Source: Chrysogorgia sp. JL179-B06 (taxonomy: Eukaryota > Cnidaria > Anthozoa > Scleralcyonacea > Chrysogorgiidae). From it: 64,000 nucleotides of DNA. This document shows, piece after piece, positions 22,401-27,129 of the stretch. Where the stretch lies: assembly GCA_035772405.1 (NCBI GenBank), contig JAYKKM010000193.1:3812501-3876500 (forward strand). Reading direction: 5' to 3'. Under the pieces are notes generated by a model that saw only the letters and a program-made list of their open reading frames with translations, ran no database searches and was not told the DNA's origin. Made by a program: the position numbers and the translations under genes. Numbering within the stretch: the stretch's first letter is position 1; the number at the start of each line of letters is the position of its first letter.

Positions 22401-22831
22401 CTAACCATTGAGATACCGAGACTCCGATGCAGAGCAAAGGTTACAATGATGTACTGGTTCTATTGATATATATACTGCCTATGCGGCAGTCACTATATAT
22501 CAGTAATGTTTGGATGTGTTAATATATACACTGCTGTAGTGAATGTGGGAGAGCTTACCTGAAGAAAAATCTTTTTTAAGGCATCTGGGTTAGATTTCCA
22601 GACAGAATACTACAACAATAAAAGATGAAATGATGAGTCAAACTCAAAAGCAGCATACAAATACGAAACATCTGTCTGCTACAGTATAGATCCACTTTTA
22701 TTTATATAAAAAAATATTGAGATGACTGAACTTACGTTGGCAGAAGGCGGTTTCGTTTTGCCATCGGCACACTGAGTCGACTTCACAACCCGCAATATAA
22801 ACGATTGCAGCCACAATCCCTCGTCCAACAT
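1305..22831 (-). CDS. SLC25A12/13: Aspartate/glutamate mitochondrial carrier (Aralar/citrin type), N-terminal part, six exons
   Basis: This is a spliced minus-strand gene whose product is recognised as the calcium-sensing EF-hand half of the mitochondrial aspartate-glutamate carrier of the inner membrane (malate-aspartate shuttle). Readable coding exons: 22831-22736, 22609-22559, 19424-19282, 7595-7480, 3435-3296 and 1448-1305. All donors are GT and acceptors AG, and the phases join (0, 0, 2, 1, 0, 0) to 230 codons. Diagnostic stretches are [12 protein letters not shown] across exons 3/4, [23 protein letters not shown] in exon 4 (quoted in two parts: [12 protein letters not shown] and [11 protein letters not shown]), [13 protein letters not shown] in exon 5 and [13 protein letters not shown] in exon 6. 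The six-helix carrier domain lies beyond the left edge. The chosen ATG follows an in-frame TGA six bases upstream. The introns, up to 11.7 kb, are loaded with transposons. SLC25A12 and SLC25A13 cannot be told apart here. Confidence 0.9.
1474..1943. mobile_element. TTAA-type MITE (AGTGCCTATCCGG ends)
   Basis: Left end TTAA|AGTGCCTATCCGG; the right end mirrors it as CCGGATAGGCAC. The arms match inward for roughly 150 bp with differences. The right TTAA is not preserved. It lies in the Aralar intron between exons 6 and 5, 25 bases from the exon 6 acceptor. No coding capacity. Confidence 0.75.
2165..2434. mobile_element. Diverged MITE related to 821-1133
   Basis: The left arm (AGTCAACACCTTAGTTTCC) and right arm (GGGAACTAATCTGTTACC to GTTGACGGAGT) resemble the 821-1133 element in order and content but have drifted. 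Boundaries are approximate. It lies inside the Aralar intron. Confidence 0.5.
2903..3182. mobile_element. Foldback MITE (ATAACCCG ends)
   Basis: Arms of about 80 bp at 2903-2985 and 3105-3182 are imperfect inverted repeats (ATAACCCGGGCAATGATC against ATAACCCGAGCGATGATC; both then read GATGAGCATGAAATC or a close variant). The centre holds a copy of the dispersed ACCCCAAAACAAC...CCTAACCC motif. It is intronic and non-coding. Confidence 0.7.
3296..3435 (-). CDS. SLC25A12/13: Aralar exon 5
   Basis: A 140-base exon continues the split codon as YDEFEDVI and then reads [18 protein letters not shown] and EEFTQLLE. The acceptor is CTCGTCGGCAG and the donor GAG|GTAGAG. Length and spacing match the family without gaps. 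The downstream intron carries three MITEs. Confidence 0.92.
3436..4217. other. No gene seen (intron sequence)
   Basis: This is AT-rich intron of the Aralar gene upstream of exon 5. It contains short C runs near 3600-3640 but no convincing ORF, RNA gene or repeat boundary. Confidence 0.5.
4222..4977. mobile_element. TTAA-type MITE with long arms (AGTGCCTATGAAACG ends)
   Basis: TTAA lies at 4218-4221 and 4978-4981, with ends AGTGCCTATGAAACG and CGTTTCATAGGCACT. The arms match for roughly 250 bp each (for example ATATTTAGACTTATGTGATA and its complement), so the 756-bp unit would fold into a long hairpin. No ORF. A second left end of the same family lies at 44804. Confidence 0.88.
5012..5130. 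repeat. Cytosine homopolymer runs
   Basis: Two long C runs (about 15 bases near 5013-5027 and about 24 near 5107-5130) lie within a C-rich, probably degenerate stretch. Lengths may be affected by sequencing. Confidence 0.7.
6318..6462 (+). repeat. 21-bp minisatellite, seven units
   Basis: Seven near-identical units based on GGGCAATGTATATGCTCG plus TTA run head to tail. Related single units occur near 5860-5915 (complement), 29870-29890 and, altered, near 53330-53370, always inside the same element family. Confidence 0.9.
6503..7336. mobile_element. TA-flanked inverted-repeat element nested in copy A
   Basis: The ends CACTCTAAAAACACTC and GAGTGTTTTTAGAGTG are perfect, with identical arms continuing for about 60 bp (through GGTTAAATTTAACC). 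TA duplications lie at 6501-6502 and 7337-7338. It carries several internal inverted repeats, including a 73-bp-arm hairpin, and no coding sequence. The intact arms suggest a relatively recent insertion. Confidence 0.88.
6684..6857. repeat. Long hairpin, 73-bp arms
   Basis: Arms 6684-6756 and 6785-6857 are nearly perfect complements (for example AATCTCCCGCAAACCG against CGGTTTGCGGGAGATT) around a 28-base loop. A GC-rich arm in AT-rich surroundings suggests a nested palindromic insertion. Confidence 0.88.
7480..7595 (-). CDS. SLC25A12/13: Aralar exon 4
   Basis: A 116-base exon reads [15 protein letters not shown] then [19 protein letters not shown], matching the second EF-hand region of the carrier. 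The acceptor is TTTTTCAG and the donor TATG|GTAAGA. It sits between the nested inverted-repeat element ending near 7339 and the LINE that starts its 3' end at 7713. Confidence 0.92.
7713..10451 (-). CDS. APE-type LINE polyprotein (endonuclease + reverse transcriptase)
   Basis: A 912-codon uninterrupted reading frame. Residues 75-285 form an exonuclease/endonuclease/phosphatase domain with CNARS (N82), TETWL (E109), SVYHPP, GDFN (223-226) and SDH (275-277). Residues 540-760 form a reverse transcriptase with LIDFSKAFD (D631), [11 protein letters not shown] and the catalytic YIDD (717-720). Such proteins nick target DNA and copy their RNA in place. The C-terminus stops soon after the RRELL motif, shorter than related elements, so the 3' end is probably truncated. 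No ORF1 is seen. The insertion lies in the Aralar intron between exons 4 and 3, in the same orientation. Assignment to the CR1/Jockey group is by overall layout only. Confidence 0.9.
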   Translation of the reverse strand: MARYRGTRGGKSKNLARPFSIPVVAFRLREPKKFTSRPNVNNLLNIQVTLPNQPSIFSQDASVPSIRSISKGYSFPKVFLCNARSMVKKCDDISGSIIVNECDIAVITETWLSSCVTNELVNIPGFLTCRRDRPNDARGGGLCTFINSRINFIELHDLNDPNFETQWFLLRPHRLPMGINSIILGSVYHPPKNDDNELRTHLFDCLDTALTAYPNSAIFVVGDFNQFKPGSLCSSFKLKRLVTKATRGNNILDQAYSTLSRYYDEPQILPPVSTSDHSCVLFYPTGIRAPSLPTSRIQRRDCKASNKQALFSSLQAVNWSSLLNLALCEDQFNKFHTVLTDAMNTHLPVRQVKCHPADKPWMTPVIKETIAKRQHAWISGRQHEYNFYRNKVMKLCKSTRRRYYQNCVSKLKESNPKKWWDSIKQMSGLSKTKIFSSMTVDGSITRGLDLVEVISDSFSKVADEIPPLTYTPVPVPHINEEYIIKPQAVEQALLSIEECKSNCPDEIPNWLLKNLASVISNPICAIFNSSISQSSIPPLWKCANVLPLPKIPKPQSVDSDLRPISLTAVLGKVLEGFVFKWLSLIIMPQLDPYQFGGIRGSSTTHALIRLIHLWLSATETPKTFVRSCLIDFSKAFDRIDHNILIEKLRVLHVPPILLNWCAEFLQNRQQRIKLGPFKSSWRPIHAGVPQGTRLGPLFLLVMINDLTPTLPMYMYKYIDDCTVSEIVSFNQNTSLQKEMDYISQWTTLNNMRLNVKKTKEFRISFSKSQPLLDPLTANNQPIEHVQTIKLLGVTLSSDLKWSCHIEHVCSKASKRLYALRTLKRSGVPTKDLCIVYCSIIRPLLEYACPVWHSSLTLELRKQLENTQRRAVKIIIPHMSYDNALEQINIDTLNDRRELLTFYFCVNVFSFYN
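10475..10844. mobile_element. Foldback element at the LINE 5' boundary
   Basis: The segment at 10475-10502 (ACTTTATAGTAGATTACACC...) recurs in complement at 10816-10844, and the inner arms (AGTATATTAGTATTAGG) also pair. The centre holds telomere-like repeats. It directly precedes the LINE reading frame, so it may mark where the LINE is truncated or may be older target sequence. Confidence 0.65.
10640..10715 (+). repeat. Dispersed GACCCCAAAACAACAAAG / CCTAACCC motif
   Basis: The block ACCGACCCCAAAACAACA followed by telomere-like CCTAACCCTAACC occurs here and, with variation, near 3024, 6256 (complement) and 52912. Copies sit inside different foldback elements, which suggests a shared older module. 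Confidence 0.7.
10852..11916. other. No gene seen; MITE-like GCGCC block
   Basis: AT-rich intronic DNA. Around 11727-11815 there is a GC-rich block (GCGCCGCGGCGCTTA, later GCGGCGCTTA) of the kind found in short repeats, but its ends could not be defined. No protein is recognised. Confidence 0.4.
11921..12400. mobile_element. TTAA-type MITE (AGTGCCCATAACCTC ends)
   Basis: TTAA lies at 11917-11920 and 12401-12404. The left end is AGTGCCCATAACCTC and the right end mirrors it as GAGGTTAGGGGCACT. Arms of about 220 bp pair (for example GACGAAATTCCA and its complement). It is 480 bp and non-coding, intronic in Aralar. Confidence 0.85.
12465..12545 (-). repeat. Retroposon 3' tail (GCGCTTTACA, TTA repeats)
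   Basis: Read on the minus strand this is TGTAAAGCGCTG...AACAGCGCTG followed by a short TTA-rich tail, a pattern common at 3' ends of L2/CR1-like LINEs and their SINEs. A similar sequence ends the LINE near 44610. No upstream coding part is recognised. Confidence 0.45.
13443..14130 (-). pseudogene. LINE C-terminus: zinc finger and restriction-like endonuclease, decayed
   Basis: On the minus strand the segment near 14010-13950 encodes a CCHC finger (LCPFGC...HLLNGC) followed by SRRHDLIV. After a stop or frame change, a 151-codon frame runs from 13898 to 13443 with [10 protein letters not shown] and [10 protein letters not shown], the PD-(D/E)XK-type endonuclease core of R2/NeSL-like LINEs. 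The reverse transcriptase part is missing. The frame break near 13925 makes it a fragment. It lies in the Aralar intron between exons 4 and 3. Confidence 0.75.
14186..15545 (-). pseudogene. RLE-type LINE remnant (thumb, zinc finger, endonuclease), decayed
   Basis: Several minus-strand frames continue one another. 15412-15050 (120 codons) matches the region after the reverse transcriptase core ([31 protein letters not shown]). 14893-14687 contains [10 protein letters not shown] and CSFC...HVFAEC, a zinc-binding motif. 14640-14186 contains [13 protein letters not shown] and a following [12 protein letters not shown], an endonuclease core. Frames are broken between these blocks. Family differs from 13443-14130, so this is a separate insertion. 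Confidence 0.75.
15553..16160 (+). pseudogene. RLE-type LINE 3' fragment, interrupted
   Basis: The plus-strand frame reads [16 protein letters not shown] and later [14 protein letters not shown], the start of a restriction-like endonuclease. A roughly 90-base insertion near 15833-15925 (a tandem TCAGATATCGCAAAAAGC pair, then unrelated sequence) breaks it. [13 protein letters not shown] resumes near 15940. It ends in an AAT-repeat tail at 16140-16155. It lies back to back with the preceding minus-strand fragment. Confidence 0.7.
16201..16764. mobile_element. MITE with AAAGACTGGATAGG ends
   Basis: The terminal AAAGACTGGATAGGAAACTA is mirrored at 16745-16764, and the sub-terminal block CGTGAAAACCTAGTTGAAAA is mirrored near 16715-16735. 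It is 564 bp with no coding sequence. A target duplication was not identified. Confidence 0.75.
17213..17298. mobile_element. 86-bp foldback (GAGGCTTTGATAATCATG)
   Basis: GAGGCTTTGATAATCATG at 17213-17230 is perfectly mirrored at 17281-17298, with AAAC directly flanking both sides. It is probably a very short MITE or solo foldback. Confidence 0.65.
17701..18046. mobile_element. Foldback element with AATTAGACAACG arms
   Basis: Arms of about 170 bp pair around a centre near 17880-17900 (GGAGAATGCATGATTTG and its complement; outer AATTAGACAACGA). Repeated CGAGTTGTCTAATTG-like blocks occur inside each arm. The inner arms are near perfect. It is non-coding and lies in the Aralar intron. Confidence 0.8.
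18047..19281. other. No gene seen (intron sequence)
   Basis: AT-rich, rich in TACAGTA/TACTGTA words. A direct duplication AATCTACCAACAAAGAAGATG occurs twice at 18903-18948 (quoted unit shortened: CTACCAACAAAGAAGATG). Nothing coding is recognised before Aralar exon 3. Confidence 0.5.
19282..19424 (-). CDS. SLC25A12/13: Aralar exon 3 (first EF-hand region)
   Basis: A 143-base exon begins [17 protein letters not shown] and ends [12 protein letters not shown], a signature of the AGC carrier EF-hand domain. The acceptor is CTCTATAG and the donor GG|GTAAGA, phase 2. The split GGG glycine codon is completed by exon 4, nearly 11.7 kb away. Confidence 0.92.
19631..20072. mobile_element. MITE with CAGACCTGCCAA ends
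   Basis: CAGACCTGCCAA at the left is mirrored by TTGGCAGGTCTG at the right, with CAATGG immediately outside both ends (19625-19630, 20073-20078). A smaller inverted pair, ACCTTGTACCC / GGGTACAAGGT (19865-19914), sits inside, probably a nested insertion. No ORF of note. Intron 2 of Aralar. Confidence 0.8.
20522..21066 (+). pseudogene. 5'-truncated LINE 3' end
   Basis: The 78-codon frame at 20522-20758 ([17 protein letters not shown], then [10 protein letters not shown] and [10 protein letters not shown]) matches the conserved C-terminal tail of APE-type LINE reverse transcriptases. It is followed by about 290 bases of 3' untranslated sequence and a tail of AATTC repeats (21044-21066). All upstream catalytic domains are absent. 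Intron 2 of Aralar. Confidence 0.75.
21241..21676 (+). repeat. 18-bp tandem repeat array (CAATTCATTCCAAAATAG)
   Basis: About two dozen copies of CAATTCATTCCAAAATAG run head to tail with some units altered (AGAAATTC, AACAATTC, or CTCAATTC variants). Because 18 is a multiple of three, spurious repetitive peptides are open on both strands. They are not genes. Confidence 0.92.
21978..22183. mobile_element. Pogo/Tigger-like MITE, TA duplication
   Basis: CAGTGAACTCTCTCTAAG and its complement form the ends, with TA at 21976-21977 and 22184-22185. Internal repeats of GCCTTAGAGAGGTGTC(T/C)G follow. The CAGTG end and TA target fit Tc1/mariner-related pogo elements. It is 206 bp and non-autonomous. Confidence 0.85.
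22284..22554. repeat. Direct repeat pair near Aralar exon 2
   Basis: TTAATATATACACTGCTG followed by TAGTGAATGTGGGAGAGCT occurs at about 22289-22327 and again at 22518-22554. The second copy abuts the exon 2 splice donor. Confidence 0.8.
22559..22609 (-). CDS. SLC25A12/13: Aralar exon 2
   Basis: A 51-base phase 0 exon encodes a segment ending [11 protein letters not shown], the expected lead-in to the YAS motif of exon 3. The acceptor is TTGTTGTAG and the donor CAG|GTAAGC. The donor side runs directly into one copy of a roughly 36-bp repeat that recurs at about 22284-22327. Confidence 0.85.
22736..22831 (-). CDS. SLC25A12/13: Aralar exon 1 (start codon)
   Basis: Thirty-two codons run from ATG (22831-22829) to the donor AAC|GTAAGT. 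An in-frame TGA lies just upstream of the ATG. The extension is longer and less conserved than the short vertebrate N-terminus, so the exact start is less certain than the downstream exons. It joins exon 2 in phase 0. Confidence 0.6.
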
Positions 22832-22889
22832 TTCTCATGCAAATCATAAGCAAACAAACACAGTAAATATAGTTGTGTTCATGGTTCAG

Positions 22890-22945
22890 GTTGAAGCTAG
22901 CCGGCGTGACGGCGTTCGAGGCGGCGTTCGAGGCGGCGTTAGAGT
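22890..22945. promoter_or_regulatory. GC-rich upstream block of Aralar
   Basis: Just upstream of the proposed Aralar start, a locally GC-rich stretch repeats GGCGTTCGAGGC-type words (22907-22940), and the TTAA-flanked element at 23030-25450 begins 199 bases upstream of the ATG. A promoter role is inferred from position only; no TATA box is clear. Confidence 0.3.
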
Positions 22946-23315
22946 ACTAAGTATTCTAAGTAGGTTGAAGCGGACAATATTGAATATTCACGATCAATGG
23001 GCCATTATGACATGCGAAGCGCACTTTAAAGTGCATATACGAGAATTTTCAATTTTTTTCTAAAAATCGGCCGTATCGAGACGATTCTAACGATATATAA
23101 CTATCTTAGACGGGTATTAAAACTTCTCGAGATATCTTGCATCAAACATAGCAAAAAAATTGTTTTTCCAAAACATGGCCGGGAGAAAAGAGTCTGAGTC
23201 CGAATAACGCTGATGACGTCAAATCGGGAACAAGCTGTAAGACGACTACAGTTGTTTACTATAGTTTGGAGAGACAGGCTGCAGCGATTTATCGATTACT
23301 CTGTATTTTGTGACA

Positions 23316-23840
23316 ATGTCTACATCAGGATCTTACTCGGACGAAAGTTCAACAGTAGACACGCATTTGGACTTATCTGACAACTTATGAACTCGAGGTA
23401 GAGGAATGAGAATCTGCTTCACTGGATGCAGCTTCCCCTTGTCAGCCATGTCAGGAAGACAAAGACAGCCGGAGAGACAGTACGGTTGTCTTCCATATGA
23501 CGATGAACCAATCGCTAATGAAGAATGGGTTCGGACATATGAAGAAGATAAAGAGAGAGGGAAGATTCGCGTTGAGGCTCTTCAAGAACCACAATAGACG
23601 GTGGAGTTCCTAAGTAACTTTTTATCTCATTGACATTGCGTCGACACTCGACACCAAAATGACGACTGACCAATGTACGATTACTATTATCGGTTGAATA
23701 TTGTCTCGGTGCAAATGAAACTCCAGAACGAGTACGAAACTCAGTGCTTGAGATTGAGAGGTGCGTGAAAGCATTGAGGTCTGCCTACGTCTTACAAGAT
23801 GTCGAAATGCCACCATCATAAGTCATAACAGTCTACTTAC
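23316..23840 (+). pseudogene. P2X7 C-terminal-domain-like gene, decayed
   Basis: From ATG 23316 the frame opens with a serine/aspartate-rich start (MSTSGSYSDESSTVD), hits a stop, and then reads DDEPIANEEWVRTYEEDK, which aligns with ANQPVANEEWLVEYRKK of the copy at 57331. The cysteine region that should follow is recognisable only in pieces across frames (LEIERCVKALRSAYVLQDV near 23747-23815, matching CVEIEECTEVLNSELVLQEV). It stops at PPS, where the sister copy continues into CITKHPGF. Several stops and frameshifts make it non-functional. The domain family is a zinc-binding cysteine domain known as the P2X7 'ballast'; here it has no channel part. Confidence 0.65.
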
Positions 23841-24825
23841 AGTGCACGCATAATCATATTTATTCTAAATCTGATTAAATCTGATCTAAAGCCTTAGAAT
23901 GTGTAACACATGATGGTACACATCAACTATATTAGTACAGTAAATATCACTTGCGGAATTAGCCCAAATATGATAAATGATCCTAAACTAAAATAATATA
24001 TTGTCGCTCCTCAGTAGTCAATAATTTCTCCCGCTTAGCTTTTTATTTATTTATTTCAATCTAGTGACACAACATTTAAACTTTTTGAGGTTTGTACGAT
24101 CAATAATAATACCATTATAACCATCATCTGTGTATCAGTCAATTCGAACAAAATTTAAAACAAGTGGGGATGAATTTGCAGGCTTTGAGGAAGATGACTC
24201 AGACTGGTATAACACAATTTATAACAACTTTATATTGATTGCCTTGGGCGATCTAAACCATTCTTATTACTTTTATTATTATATATTTATTAAATATTCA
24301 TGCATGCATGGAGTGGTGAGATATGGTAGTGTGGCTTGGCTCTTTGGCTTTGTGTTGTTTCCTCAACTTGAGATACTACAAAATAACACAAAGTAAAAAA
24401 AAACTTGTTTAGTAATCCTCAAAATCATTGTGCCATAAAGACAATTTGTTCATGTTATTATGTAATTAGTTCCGTTTCCAATTGCATTGGCTCATCATCC
24501 TTCAAACAAACATAATTTGGAAATTACCAAAAATAGATAAATATAGTAAGCACATGAGTTATCATCCAGTTTCAACACATTCGTGTATATTTAAAAGTGT
24601 ATATAGAAAAGTGGCTTTAATGGTAGATATATTTAATTCGAGATTTAATTACCAAGTCAGTGCCTGTAACTGGAGAAGACTTGCAGCTGACAAGATGTTC
24701 AATGACAATATTTCCTTGGTCTGTTATAATTTACAGTTATAGTAAATAGTTATTTATAGTGGCTTATTGTTTGTGATAAAAAAATATTTAAAATATGTTC
24801 TCAGTTCTCACCTTGCGTCGTATCG

Positions 24826-25202
24826 CTATTGCCGCTCGCCATGAAAGTTCTTCGCGATAATCTGCGATAAATACGGATATTTATAGGAGGTTATTCCAAT
24901 TTCATTTCTCTTTGCCTTTGGCCACGGAATGTAGGCCTTCGTTGGTCCTGGCAAACCAAGTTTTCTAACAAAATCGTCTGGATTGAAGTGTTTTACTTTA
25001 GAACACACGCAGTACTCAGCTTGACCTGGAAGGCTCCCATTTTGCGCGCTTGCGCTTAACAAAATCTATCCAACGACCAACGTTGCCGTATTTCTATCGC
25101 CTCCGGTCTCAAATAACCAGCATGAGGTATCTTGTACAGTATTATACCATTCTCAGGGTCTGGCTTGTTGGAACACTCGTATACAACGCATCGCGAAGGC
25201 AT
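24826..25202 (-). pseudogene. THAP zinc-finger gene, frameshifted
   Basis: On the minus strand ATG at 25202 begins MPSRCVVYECSNKP, the N-terminal C2CH start of a THAP domain. It continues to RQRW, then shifts frame to WIDFVKRKRAKWEPS, and shifts again to YCVCSKVKHFNPDDFVRKLG. These are the expected THAP order: CxxC, W-x-x-F, P, then C-x-x-H with DF. At least two frameshifts and stops inactivate it. THAP domains bind DNA and occur in P-element and Kolobok-type transposases. It converges with the P2X7-type gene, the same layout as in element II. Confidence 0.75.
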
Positions 25203-25795
25203 TTTGTCCGCAGTTGGATCGGTAAAACCAAGTAAACAACTGTAGTCGTCTTACAGCTTGTTCCCGATTTGACGTCATCAGCGTTATTCGGACTCAGACT
25301 CTTTTCTCCCGGCCATGTTTTGAAAAACTCCTGTTTGGAACAAAATATCTCGAGAAATTTTAATACCCGTCTAAGATAGTTATATATCGTTAGAATCGTC
25401 TCGATACGACCGATTTTTAGAAAAAAATTGAAAATTCTCGTATATGCACTTTAAGGTGCGCGAAAAAAGACTAGTAAATTTCGACGATCAAATAGATTTT
25501 GGTTAGTAATGACGTAATGTTAATTAACAATTATCGTGGGTCACGTGCCTTAGCTCGAAACGTTAGATACCGGAGGGTTACCGGATGTCCAACCTTTTTC
25601 GATATTTGATTTATGTTTCTATACTGCCTACGCAGCACAACACGTTTTATTACTAAATATTTACATATTTTGAAATAATGTGCGGCAGATCATGGGCAGA
25701 TTTACGAGCGTTTTGCGACTGTTTTACGACGAACATGTCACCGCTGGGTTAGTGGTGTTACTGCGCATGACCAAGATGCTAACCCTAATCCCCTA

Positions 25796-26033
25796 GCCTG
25801 TGTACAGCCTGAATATACACCTGCTAGATTTTAGTAGATCATATGATTCATAATTGTTTATTTGATTGGATTATTTGATCTCACAAGAATTGCCAGAGAA
25901 CCAATTGTAACTGGAATAAGTCAAGGGTTGTGATTCTACTACTCAGATCTGAGTAGCTCAGCGGGGGTCGACAAGCTATCGTGCGAGTTTTCACAGACTG
26001 AATTACAGGTGTATATTCAGGCTGTACACAGGC
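25796..26033. mobile_element. MITE with GCCTGTGTACAGCCTG ends, TA duplication
   Basis: GCCTGTGTACAGCCTGAATA is mirrored at the right end, with TA on both sides (25794-25795, 26034-26035). It interrupts a CTAACCC...CCCCGCCTAA telomere-like block, pieces of which remain on both flanks. It is 238 bp and non-coding. Confidence 0.82.
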
Positions 26034-26228
26034 TATAACCCCCCGCCTAATCAATCATTAATAAATTACGCCTAAATTTACTAGGCGGCGCAGAAGGCTA
26101 AGATCTAAAGCCTGCGCAGGTGATGGCGGCACTTTTAAAGGACTGCAAGCTGGTCCAAGTTCTAATTGACCTAGGGAAGAAGGAATAACTATACGCTAAA
26201 ATGTTAGAGGATGGTTGCAAGTACTTAA

Positions 26229-26867
26229 AGGATGAGTGTCCAGCTAATGCTTTGCGCGCTTGTGTTATTGTTTTGATTTGGGAAACTGGCTTCTAACTAC
26301 CTCGGTTTATTACGTTTTCTTGTTGTTTGGTTATCTTCTTACGACATAATAAGCTGTTAAAAGTCTTTAAATCAGTTAGTTGTAGTGATGTCTGACTCCG
26401 AGTCTGTCGAATATTGTGAACCGCACTCTTTGTGCCGTCGTCTGTCAGCGTGTTCTATTCTCAACGGAGAGTAATATCTGTTCCTCTACTCATAAAATAT
26501 ATGGAATATAAGGATCGTATACTATTGGCTTTGCCAGGAAACTGCGCGTCTTGAAGGAAACTTTGAAATTCACGCATCAAACGGCAAAGAACGAGCGACG
26601 GAACCTGCATTCTTTTGGCTGCTATCGCAGACTTACCTGTCTCAAAACACAATTCCACGGCCCACCAAGTGTAATCAAATACTATCAAAAATATGACAAT
26701 AATAACTTACTACATTATCTCTGCTCTTAAGAAAAACACAATTTGAGTAATTTACGGCAAGGATTGCTCAGATATCGAAGGATTGATTTACTTGTTCAAT
26801 TTCGTGGCCCAAAAAATGGCCGCGAGCAAGCTTGTGAGCGCGCAAAGCATTAGCTGGACACTCACCT
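26229..26867. mobile_element. TTAA-flanked element abutting a DHHC exon
   Basis: TTAA at 26225-26228 and 26868-26871 flanks ends AGGATGAGTGTCCAGC and (complement of the right end) AGGTGAGTGTCCAGC; 31-32 bp arms continue through TAATGCTTTGCGCGCT. Inside, a plus-strand frame starts MSDSESVEYC near 26388 and a minus-strand frame (26688-26461) contains KRMQVPSLVLCRLMREF beside a GTAAGT site. Neither is identified; a distant relation to the P2X7-type genes is possible but weak. Confidence 0.75.
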
Positions 26868-27013
26868 TTAAGTAGTGCAGTTATCAGACATTTGATAAAT
26901 AGTTTATAGTTTTGTCCTCCAATACAATTATTTAGCCATTTACAATGGTGGTCAAAATCACTGATACATTTATTACATAATGCACAGTGTTTACTTTTTC
27001 TCCCTACATCAAC
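26866..27013 (-). CDS. DHHC palmitoyltransferase, one exon
   Basis: The minus strand encodes VDVGRKSKHCALCNKC, FDHHCKWLNNCIGG and NYKLF, the cysteine-rich DHHC catalytic core of protein S-acyltransferases, closest in pattern to the ZDHHC1/ZDHHC11 group. The catalytic cysteine is in DHHC. The acceptor is probably CATGTCAG (27020-27014) and the donor AAAG|GTGAGT (26866/26865). The donor lies within the terminal repeat of the adjacent TTAA element. Flanking exons for the transmembrane segments were not found: upstream lies a LINE insertion, downstream the TTAA elements. It may be part of a live gene with distant exons or a stranded remnant. Confidence 0.8.
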
Positions 27014-27129
27014 CTGACATGTAGCAATGGTTATTTTCAATAACATGAGCATGCTGCATATGATTAAACTCTGTTGCTTTTGCTGTCTTACATTGCCAGA
27101 TTTTTGGATCAACAGGGTCAAGTGTTAGA

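Larger units (their letters stand above)
23030..25450. mobile_element. TTAA-flanked element I: P2X7-type domain gene facing a THAP gene
   Basis: TTAA at 23026-23029 and 25451-25454 flanks perfect ends AGTGCATATACG and CGTATATGCACT. The arms match for about 225 bp (23030-23256 against 25232-25450), sharing ACATGGCCGGGAGAAAAG and TGACGTCAAATCGGGAAC blocks. Inside, a rightward broken gene (23316-23840) and a leftward broken THAP gene (25202-24826) point at each other. The centre (23841-24825) is AT-rich with no recognised domain; no DDE transposase core is seen. TTAA targets plus THAP domains are features of Kolobok-type transposons, so that superfamily is the best guess. Confidence 0.85.

Noticed and set aside
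26768..26865. Continuation of the DHHC protein
   Set aside because: The frame past 26866 is terminal-repeat and inner sequence of a TTAA element, also found inverted at 26229.
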